In this document: in pieces, positions 55,401-64,000 of the stretch
Position numbering within the stretch: the stretch's first letter is position 1
How the letters are laid out: every line of letters starts with the position of its first letter
Source: Cylicocyclus nassatus
Taxonomy: Eukaryota; Nematoda; Chromadorea; Rhabditida; Strongylidae
Reading direction: 5' to 3'
Length of the DNA stretch: 64,000 nt
Assembly: GCA_958299035.1 (NCBI GenBank)
Contig: CATQJL010000001.1
Coordinates: 2,542,001-2,606,000, forward strand
Notes under the pieces: generated by a model
Database searches by the model: none
Told to the model about the DNA's origin: nothing
What the model saw: the letters and a program-made list of their open reading frames with translations, nothing else
Position numbers and translations under genes: made by a program

Positions 55401-58400
55401 ATATGATCATGTGTGTCAATGCACACTGTCCGCCTTTGGCGTCCCCATCCTGGATTTTTGGAGCAGACAACCTCCGAGAAGTGTGTCCTCGATGTGTTCT
55501 AAGTTTTCTTTCTTAGCTACTAATCACCTCCAAGTGATGCAAGCGATAACAATCGGTCAGTCTCTTGCGGTTTTATAATTGCAAAATGATGAGGACGCCA
55601 AAGATGGACGGTGTGTGCAATGCGCAAATGATCATATGAAATGATTCTGCTGTAATTCACTACCTTGTCTACATTATATCGAGAAATGAGCGCCCCATAT
55701 TCAAAAATACAAGAGCTATGAAAGTAGTTTCAAACCTTCTGTGTTAAAGTGATATATGTAATATGTAGAGCGCAATCTCTATAATATTAATCGTGATAAT
55801 CTTTCCAGAATTTGTAGGGTATCAAGAAATCTTTCAAAAATGAGCGACATTCACGTCGATTGAGTGGGAGTCGTGTTTTTGTATTTGCATAACGTATGGA
55901 AGTTAGGGCAAGGAATCGAGAACTTTACCTTTAACACGTGCTTATACCAGTTGAACAGCTTATTATCTTTCTGAACAAAAACACTCATTACTGATTACTT
56001 GGCACCAGACCCGGCTCCCTAGCATGTTGACGGAGCGTGATTAGATTCTGATGTACATAAAATCTTCTCAAGTCGTTGCAAAACGTAATCGAATGAAATA
56101 GCTTGATTTCAGTTGTCGCAAGAGGACATCGATTGCCTCTACCGCGAGTTGCGAGTCACAAAAGAGAGCCACAACGTACGGGTGGTGTTTGTGAAAGGGA
56201 CGGACGACATGACTCGATTCGCCGTGGAAAAGTCTTTAATATTTTATAGCTACCCGCACAAAGCTTTCGTTCATACGCTAGCCTCAGTCAGCCAAATATC
56301 CATACCACATAAAACATGGAGGATTGAATTTGTTCGGGGCACTTTTGAACACTAAGTAGGAATGCGTATACAGCTCTAGAGCAAAAAACATGGATAGAAA
56401 TATAAATGATCCTCTGATTTGATGGAATTTAGAGTCAAGAAAAGTTGCTTACGAAGCTTCCATCTTGTAGCAGTATTATAGCAGGGGAAGAAAGGCGATC
56501 CTAGCCACTTACTTTGGTTGGGGAAATTTTTTTCCATGAATTCTTTTGATTGTACAGTATGAGTACGATCCATCTCTGTCAGCTCTTTCTGTGCTGCTGT
56601 ACAGAACTACTGTAGGTTTTTTCATTGCTTTTTTCCTACTTCACGCATTCTGATAGACTCAAGTTTTGTGGCACCTGCTAACCTTGCGCCCTGTCTTCTT
56701 CAGCTAGCGCTGGCAGTTGGAGAAAGGAAATATCGCGCTCATCTTTCTGAGATTTTGAATTCTGAAATATCCTCTATTTCTTCTGCGGGCAGAAAGATAC
56801 ATATGGGCTAAAGCACATGGTAAAGCACATAGCATCCTGTCGGAAAAAAGCTAAAGCATGGTATCAGCAAATTTTGAACTTTGACGACAACGCCGATGCT
56901 TGGTGCTGTTCTTTATAGAACCGAATTTATCTCTAAAAATCTCAAAACGCTCTGGGCTACACATGGGAGGAGAGAGAAGACGTGAAATATTTGTACTGAG
57001 GGCACAGACCATAATCATCATGGTAGAACTTCGAGAAATCTAAGAAAGTGAAAATGGGTATACCATATTCCTTCAATATCATGGTTTACCGCTGAGTTTT
57101 TCTCGATATCTAAAAATTGGGGTTTGTATTCAATAGCGGTAGTTTCTCGACCAAAAGTGTTGACAGTCGAAATCACAACCTACCGATCCGAACACGAATA
57201 GTATGAACCCTGGCATGCTTTGATTTGAGGTTTTAATGTCATTCATATTGAGACTCTTTTGCAGAATTTTTGCTGAGTATCATCCATGCCGTGTAGAAAT
57301 CCTAGACAAGTCTTCGGCCCTCATCAGTTTTGCGAGTCGAGCCGACTGCGTCAGGGTAAGCGATTTTTATACAGTCTTCAGAACAAGGGGTGAAAGCATT
57401 GAGTTGTCTAGAAAGTGTGGATCTTGCTCCCAAGGGAAGCATGTTTAGTTGAAGTGACCTCTTCACATGGGATGTATCGTTTTTTCCCATGATTAGGAGC
57501 TCAATTGTACACCAAGCTGGGGGCATAAAACGCTGTTCAAATGTGCCTTCCTTATCTGCGGAACGTTTGTGGACGAGTTATGAGCGTTTGTAGAAGCAAA
57601 AAAAGAGAAAAACTGCATCTAGGAAAACTGCATAAAGTGAGTTGCTAAAACCTTCTTAGCCTTAAATAAAGCAATCAAGTATGATATATTTTTTGAAGAG
57701 TATCTGTCAAACTCCATTAAAACTCTGGTCCTATCTGCACATGTAATGTTTTGCTCTAATAAAAGCTCGTAACTCTCTGTTCATAAACTTTCCGCAGATA
57801 AGGAAGGCAGATTTGGAATTAGGGTTTTATGCTCTCCAATTCGGTATACATCCTATCTAACAAGGCCACTTCGACTCAACATAGTTGCCTTATAAGCATA
57901 GCTCTAGAGAAGCTAAACTCGTACTAATCCGTTGCATATCGTTATAGATGATGATTGGAATGACAAAACCTCTTCGACGGTATCGAGCCACAAGAGCTGC
58001 AGAAGACGGGGAGCTGACAGACTCAGACGGTGAAGAGGAAGAAGGACAAATTAAGCATGAAAAAGGCGACGATGTGGCTCTGGTGGCGCATAGTGGTTCG
58101 TTTTGAGAAAATTTGCCATTTTCGCAGATCGCAGTTCTTTTGCAGTTTGATCCTAGTTGAAAACACGTTTTCATCTTTTGGAGCTTCAAATGAGTATAAA
58201 TGTTTTTTCTCAGTTTACGCGCACGCGGCGTAGATTCGAAGTCTCATTGTGCATTAGCCAGCTGCTATTCTGACTGTCTAGTTGTGCTGGTTGAAACAAA
58301 GGCGTCGAATACTTATTTCGTGTGGTGTATCAAGGTTGACGAGGATTTGTCCTGCGTATGCCTTTTTTAGAATTCAAGTTAGTCTTGTAAAATGGGCAAC

Positions 58401-61400
58401 GTGCAGATTCTTTCTTGAATGCTTTTCTTATTGGCAGATTTATCTGTTGAATTAGTGGCCAATTTCTGCCCACATTGAAATGCGTAGCTAAACCAGCGAT
58501 TAGAAGCGAAGGCCCTCACAAAGCAGTATGTTCAGCGCGCCAGGCGTTAGCGATTAGAGAGACACGCGATATGACTTGTTTGTGTTGGGTCTACATAAAC
58601 ATCTGGCTCACGAAAGGCCATGCTAGGTCAATGCGCGTTCAGTTCCGGGTATTCTCCCCTTAGTCGTAATGTAGATTGACCCTCCCTTCCTCCCCCCCCC
58701 CCCCCCAGATGAAGATCGAGTTCTCTTCAGACTACAGTGGCTGAACGGTGAATCGCGGTTCCACTCAAAAGAAATTAGCAAAGTACTATGAAGAATCTAC
58801 AATATTGCTCATAATCATTCAAAGAAGTCATCGAACTACCCGGAGTTCACCGAATTCCGCTCCGCATAGGCATATCCTGGGTCATATATTGGGTAAATTT
58901 TGTATCCAAGAGCGCCGTTCGACTCCGCTAGGTGAGGTGCATTTACTGGTATAAAGAAGTGTCGGTTAACATGCGTTAGACGGTCAGTTTCACACATTTC
59001 TACCTTGAGGTTGCTCAGTGTGCAATCAATAAGCGCACAGTAGTCCTACCGTAACCAAAAATCTAGCAGCATTCGTGAATTCTGACCACCTGTCGTGCAC
59101 TTACCGTATCGAAACGAGGACTTCTGTAAAACAGAAGATGCACCCGCCAGGCTAAGTCGAGCGGTGTCCATGGATTCAAAATTGTCCACGAACCAATATA
59201 TGGCACTGCGACGCCGATTTCGGTGAATTTGGGTGCAGTGCGTTGACTTTTCTGGCTAACTATGAGCGTATTGTAGACTGGGTGAAAGATGAAACAATGA
59301 TTCAACCAAAAAACCAAAAAAGTTCCATAATGGAAAACGTGCTATCGAACTGCCCTCCATTTCCAACTTTCTGTCTTAAACACTGGGCTTGCATTTGCCA
59401 CTGCAGGTTTTTCTCTATGTAAGGCCCCGGGCAGACTTCACGCGATTTGATCGTCGCGACTGAATCGCGACGAGACAACTGTTACAACATCATTCCATGC
59501 CGATCAACTTGCATTCGGTTGTGATACTTTTCCAGACCGAAATTTTTGAATGTGAAATGAAAATGAATGGAAATCTTGGCGATTAGATCGCGACGATTAA
59601 GTCGCGTAAAGTCTGACCGGGGCCTAAAGAGGGAAATGCATTGACCTATTAGATGTGTTGCTCACGAATTCTGATTCATCAAAACCCATTTGACGGCCAT
59701 GACGATTTTTTCCGCCTGAACGAGATCACGCTGTGTCGAGGCGCATGGACTCGACGACCTCATCTCGTAAATGAGGTACGCGCATAGAGGACAGTTATTA
59801 TGCTGTCCATCGGTGGGTTCCATACATGTGGGAAGACCATTGTTAGGAGTGTGACGTTGTTTGACCTTCTGCGTTGCGTACCTGTACATTCATCGGCCAT
59901 CATTGTTCTCCTAAAGGGCATTACATCGTGTCAAACATTCTCTCGGAAGTTAGGCAAACCCTGATAGTTACGAAATGAAGGGCTGGGGTATCTGTCTTTG
60001 GTCATAGACAAAGCTCAGACACATTTCGTGCGTCATATTGTAGTTGTAACTGACAGCTCTTGAAAGATCTGTATAATTCATTACCCAGTTAGCTTATTAT
60101 TGGGAACTAGCTGGCTTACCCGGCTCCGCCGTATGTTCCGAATAGAAAATTCCATTTCTGAACCGATCCGGACCAAACTTGGCACACATACACTTCGGGC
60201 CCCGGCGGTTGTCACAGTCCACTTTTCGTCATCGATCGATGTCAATTTTATCGATTTTTTGCAAAATTTGAGCTACGGGGCTGGGAGTTGGCACAGGGGG
60301 GTAATCAAGCATGCTGACCACCCCCCTGTGCCAACTCCCAGCCCCGCAGCTCAAATTTTGCAAAAAATCGATAAAATCGACATCGATCGATGACGAAAAG
60401 TGGACTGTGACACCCGCCGGGACCCGAAGTGTATGTGTGCCAAGTTTGGTCCGGATCGGTTCAGAAATAAAAATTTCTATTCGGAACATACGTACATACA
60501 GACATACAGACATTCAGTTTTATATATAAGTTGTCCAATAGAAGCTAGTGGGCTAGAGAGCAAATCATTGCCGGTAGTCATCATTTGCTACTGAATTTAA
60601 GGCCTTGACTCCCGACATTTGCTTTGGGATAGAGATCAATGAATTCCCGGAAATTTGTCTAAGGGAAAGAGAAATGAAAAGCAAGAAGAAACATTTCTTT
60701 TTATTTTACATTTTCGTCATATTTCTAATAGAGGGAGCAAGCCCTGTTAAAGAAACTTAGCATGAGTATAAGAAAAGATTTACACGAAAATAGCAGTCAA
60801 AGTTTGAAAACATCAAATTTTGCTTACCCATTCCCATGCTAAGACATCTCCTGTATATTTCAGCTATCATGCATGTAAAGGTTCCGTACTAATTTGATGA
60901 CAGTAAGTAACATTTTTTGTGACTATTCGAGAACTTTCTCACTCAATTCATGTCGATGGCCTAAGTTATATGCGCTGAAAAGTTTTGGTTTTCTAGAAAC
61001 CAAAAGAACTAAAATACTGATAAGTAAAAATTCCAGCATTCTGGGATTAAATTTGCTCGGAGACTGATGTCCACACTTTTCAATCGTTAGTAGTCACCTT
61101 CCTACAAAGTCTTTGGTAAAATAATATCCACCAGTAGGGCAGGCTTCAACCTGCATAGATTTGTATGGAGCGAATCACCCATCGCTTTTCGTTACTCTAG
61201 GACGGAAATTGAACAGAGTTTTGAGCCATAATGGCCACATTTTACTCCAGGATGAAAACTCAGCAAGCTGTTGTAAAAAAAGCATACAGCGTCACTAAAA
61301 TAGGAGCAAAATGTGGCTATTATAACGTGATCCTACAGTAATGAAAGCGGCGGGTGATTCGCTTCATTTTTTAAGTCTAATTGTAAGTTAAATCCTATTC

Positions 61401-63705
61401 TACTGGGTAGTTAAAGCCAATTGTAAGCCGTAAAGACTTTGTGGAAAGAGAAGTCAGATTAGAAAGACTAAACATCTATCGGCAGACCGGACTCAGGGGA
61501 TGAGTTATGAAAAATTGCTCAAATAATTTGGTTTTCTACTTGTAGTCAATTGAAACATCCTTCAAAGTTCATAAAAATGCACTTCCTTTGGGAAAAATTC
61601 TCAGCCCTGTGCCCTCTTGTTCGGTTCTTGGGGTAATAGCCTCGCAAAGATCATCAGAAGAGTTTCAAAGAATTTCCTGATGGATAGCTAATGCTCTGTT
61701 TTGATATTTGTCTCGCTCTGCTAAATTAGCTTCCCAGAATTCTTTGCAGCTTTGTATGCGTAGACTTTGTGATTGAATGAGGAAGGTGGAGTTGTGATGC
61801 TCTATAGATGGTACAACACTTGTGTAGGTGACATTGGAGACACAAATACCGCGATGTTGCTCCTCTCATCTTTCATTTTATTGTGTATCGGTTGCTAGGC
61901 AAATATGCAGAAACCAATGCGATGAGGACTCCGTTGCGGACTCCCACTGACCCAGTCTTATCGGACATCCTGGTCTAGTACTAGCTTGACTGTTTGGGTG
62001 CAAACGAAAACACTCAATCTCGTATTTTTATTTGATTGCTCTGTTGTGGCAAGGTGCAACATTGATCTCGCATATCATATCATGCAAGAACTATGAATGC
62101 AAACTCTCCTTCGTGGATGTGTTTGTATTTGTTGCCAGCGTTCATTTGCTCGGCGCAGGCTGTATAAACCAATTTGCATATACAAACATACTGCTGTTCG
62201 TCATATAATGGCAGCACTGCACTGAATCACACCGATGCAATTTTGCGGATCGGGTGGAGATGAAGAAAAATTGTAACAAGATCTCGTATATTTTGGGCGT
62301 CTCCGCCTTTTTAGGAGGTGGAGAAGCCAAAAAGCATTGATAAGCATTGGCAGTTAAGCTTCATAACAGTTTAGTACTAGCGATCTTCCTAGAAAAAGTG
62401 CGTTTTGTTTGGACCGTTTAGTCTGATCCCGAAAGAACTGTAGCGGAGACATTGCTTGAGATGCAACTTTGCTTATAGACTAATGAAGCAATCTATCTAT
62501 CGAATTTGTTATCCCAAAGTTTGGAGATGGTAAACAGATTGTGATGGAAGATATGATTGCGCAAATCAATCGACGCTTCTGGGAAGGATAATGGTGACCG
62601 TGGACATACAGAATGAGGCACATGTCACCATATGCTTTTTGAAACGTTGATCGAAATTTGCTTTCCTTACTGCTAAGCGATTGTCTTAAAAGTTATGAGC
62701 TTTCTCCGCATGATTTTTGCACACTAAAGCATGGTCAAATTATGAATATCTGAGTTTTTGAATATAAATAAACTGAAACAGGTTAAGGTACTTGCGCTCA
62801 TCTTTAGATGTCGTTCCGAGGAGTGAAACAAGAAATTCCAGCGACGTTTAACTCAAGTGAAACAGTGCAAATTCTTATGGAGAATACGTTTTTTTTTCGT
62901 TAAGCAATCACTTCGTAGATAACAAGAGCAGATTTAAAATTGGCGTTTTAAGACGCATCTAGTGTTATGCGTCTCATTACGAATGCCATGGTCACCAAGT
63001 CTCCTCCCCTTGAGTTTTCTTTCGAGAAAATGTATGTCACAACATCATTTCATTATCGCACTACTTAAAAACCGAAAGTTAATTTTATTGTTTTGATCGG
63101 CGTCTCTTTGCCTAGGTAAACTTCCAAATCTTGAATTTCGCGTTAACTTGTTTTGTTTCTTACGCCCTTAGTCCCGCTTCTTGCCTCCTACCATTAATGC
63201 TATTATACAGGAGAAACATCGAAACGAATAACACAAGATGCTGTGGAGGTGGATGTGGACGCCATAGATATCCCTAGTGGTAAGATTCTTCAGTCATTCC
63301 AACGTTTTCTCAAGCAAACATTTCTTGAATTATAACAGGACGATGGAGGGTTGTTACATCACATGTGCCGGAGCGACGTTTCATGATCGCGAAATTCGCA
63401 ACAAATGCTGAAATCGCCGTACGTGTTACTCAATTTTGTTCCCTTCAATTGTTGTTGACACTTTGTTTTTGTAAGGAAGCTCGAAAAATCGTTGCTAATG
63501 CAGAAGAGGATATAAACCGAAAGCGAAGAAAGGATGTAGATGACCAGGGTAAAGAGCAAACTTTTTTGGGAATGCACAGTTTTTGATAGAAATTTGATAT
63601 AGGTTTCGCTTACACATGGTCAACGGAGCAAAAAGTGAGACCTGGTCTCAATGTTTTCGACGAGAAGGGTAACGAACTGGAATGGGATTACGAACACGAT
63701 ACGAG
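47046..63705 (+). CDS. ncbp3: NCBP3-like nuclear cap-binding protein, partial
   Basis: Exons joined by splice sites and phase: 47046-47058, 47374-47432, 56113-56231, 57265-57355, 57948-58092 (or 58095), 63211-63279, 63339-63418, 63476-63548 and 63603-63705, continuing past the right edge. About 250 residues are visible. The N-terminus is acidic (ELDYDEEPVVE). An RRM-like region reads VRVVFVKGTDDMTRFAVEK, then IFAEYHPCRVEILDKSSALI and ASRADCVRMMIGMTKPL across exons 3-5. It is followed by an acidic stretch (GELTDSDGEEEEG) and then RRFMIAKFATNAE, matching in order the RRM-like fold, acidic linker and LFMRFAT motif of NCBP3. That protein binds the m7G cap with NCBP1 and acts in nuclear mRNA export. 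Every junction keeps frame. Introns 2 and 5 are ~8.7 and ~5.1 kb and full of MITEs. One N-terminal exon may be missing from the model. Confidence 0.75.
48132..49185. mobile_element. TTAA-flanked MITE, CACGTTTCGG family, copy 3
   Basis: The left end is TTAACACGTTTCGGACCG then GTGCTGCACATGGTG. The right end is CGCGCGCGATTTCGCGG then TCCGAAACGTGTTAA. At 1054 bp it is about twice the other two copies and lies in intron 2 of the NCBP3-like gene. Confidence 0.75.
49426..49456 (+). repeat. CT microsatellite
   Basis: About 15 uninterrupted CT units. Confidence 0.95.
51064..51108 (+). other. Possible missing NCBP3-like exon piece
   Basis: One plus-strand frame reads GRIHFDTGAALADEQ, which resembles the short N-terminal motif (G.F.TG....S.E) that precedes the RRM-like region in NCBP3 proteins. 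It lies between exons 2 and 3. An acceptor TTTGTCAG precedes it, but the phase does not match the flanking exons and no normal donor follows closely. Reported as a candidate only. Confidence 0.25.
52202..52557. mobile_element. AGGCAG-family palindrome, intact copy
   Basis: 356 bp between TTAA at 52198-52201 and 52558-52561, with ends AGGCAGCGTCCAGGCAG and CTGCCTGGACGCTGCCT. It is nearly perfectly self-complementary, with a centre near 52375 around GCGCCAGGATCCATGC. It lies in intron 2 of the NCBP3-like gene. Confidence 0.85.
52562..56112. other. Long intronic stretch without assigned features
   Basis: The remainder of intron 2 of the NCBP3-like gene. Open frames near 53017, 53602, 54616 and 55261 are short, with no recognised domain. 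A partial inverted repeat (GCGCA.ATTTGCGCA, ATATGATCAT) lies near 55377-55640. Confidence 0.35.
57500..57845. repeat. Foldback in NCBP3-like intron 4
   Basis: Arms GCATAAAACGCTGTTCAAAT plus GCCTTCCTTATCTGCGGAA are mirrored by TTCCGCAGATAAGGAAGGC and the ATTAGGGTTTTATGC block, about 70 bp each. It fills most of the 592-bp intron. Confidence 0.7.
59423..59624. mobile_element. PIF/Harbinger-like MITE, copy 3
   Basis: 202 bp, GGCCCCGG to CCGGGGCC, with TAA duplications at 59420-59422 and 59625-59627. Intronic in the NCBP3-like gene. Confidence 0.85.
60106..60530 (+). repeat. Short dispersed hairpin repeat, copy 2
   Basis: Same ends as 7022-7309 (ACTAGCTGGCTTACCCGGC to TTTATATATAAG). The centre is longer: a near-perfect inverted repeat from GTCCACTTTTCGTCATCGAT (60219) to ATCGATGACGAAAAGTGGAC (60403), including GGGGCTGGGAGTTGGCACAG and its complement. 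Intronic. Confidence 0.75.
61104..61443. repeat. Foldback in NCBP3-like intron 5
   Basis: CCTACAAAGTCTTTGG at the left is mirrored by GTAAAGACTTTGTGG at the right. Inner arms GAGCGAATCACCC/GGGTGATTCGCTTC and TGGCCACATTTTACTCC/GGAGCAAAATGTGGC pair as well. Confidence 0.6.
61444..63210. other. Remaining intron 5, nothing assigned
   Basis: No repeats or exons recognised between the foldback and exon 6. Confidence 0.4.
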
Positions 63706-64000
63706 GTTTGTTTTTCCTGATTTTCATAGTTAGAGGCGTATTTAACTACTATTAGGGTGGTCCGTAAGTCTTGCAACAGAACTCGTTCGTGTTCGAAAAA
63801 CATTTGGACCTGTGTTGTGCATTTTTCTAATATACATACATATAACATATGTTCTATCTTATTATACATTTTAGAGACTATTAGTTATATGTTACAAAAC
63901 TGGATAACGCTCAAAAAAATCTAACAATTATTTTTGATACATTCTATTAGCGCGAAATCCTGTCAGCTGAAAAGAGTAAGTGGTAAAACCACAATCAAAC

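Noticed and set aside
1..64000. CRISPR-like arrays and tRNA or rRNA genes.
   Set aside because: The repeats seen are tandem satellites or palindromes without regular spacers. No cloverleaf with a GGTTCRANYCC box or rRNA signature was noticed by eye, and none is expected for CRISPR in a nematode.

Overview
The window looks like nuclear DNA of a nematode, probably a clade V (strongylid-like) parasite. The evidence is short introns (51-55 bp) ending in TTTCAG-like acceptors beside much longer ones, likely spliced-leader acceptors just upstream of start codons, and a BEL-type retrotransposon primer site that matches nematode tRNA-Gly(GCC). It also carries an RTE-type LINE and many foldback elements. 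No bacterial operons, rRNA or tRNA genes were seen. Species is not determinable by eye.

Layout. Bases 1-10,800 are repeats: a ~700-bp tandem array carrying a PIF/Harbinger-like MITE, two diverged copies of a ~0.8-1 kb repeat, and several hairpins. A small four-exon gene of unknown function sits at 10,884-11,578. A nearly intact RTE LINE lies at 12,166-15,505. Bases 16,300-20,400 hold TTAA-flanked and other inverted-repeat elements. Bases 21,139-27,747 are a nested locus: the GIY-YIG end of an old retroelement is split by a BEL/Pao-like LTR element (gag and part of the protease region, no reverse transcriptase) and by a 1.6-kb foldback. A mariner-like MITE lies at 29,771-30,685. A gag-only LTR retrotransposon occupies 30,999-37,092, with a 2.2-kb DNA element of 8-bp target duplication nested inside it. 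Bases 37,100-43,990 are again MITEs and foldbacks.

The clear cellular genes are two conserved eukaryotic genes arranged head to head around ~270 bp near 46.9 kb. ALG14 is on the minus strand, is complete in four exons, and encodes the membrane anchor subunit of the second N-glycan lipid-oligosaccharide transferase. The other, on the plus strand, is a long-intron gene resembling nuclear cap-binding protein subunit 3 (NCBP3); it runs to the right edge and is incomplete. Both have transposon-derived foldbacks in their introns. Exons were assembled by hand from splice sites, reading phase and family resemblance, so boundaries need transcript support.

The most unusual structures are four. (1) The BEL leader contains about 13 hairpins whose loops share GGTYCAYC while the stems vary. 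(2) A family of palindromic elements with AGGCAG ends sits back to back, sharing a single TTAA. (3) The gag-only LTR element has near-identical LTRs and an open 760-codon gag. (4) A satellite unit acts as an internal empty site that defines a Harbinger-like MITE exactly.
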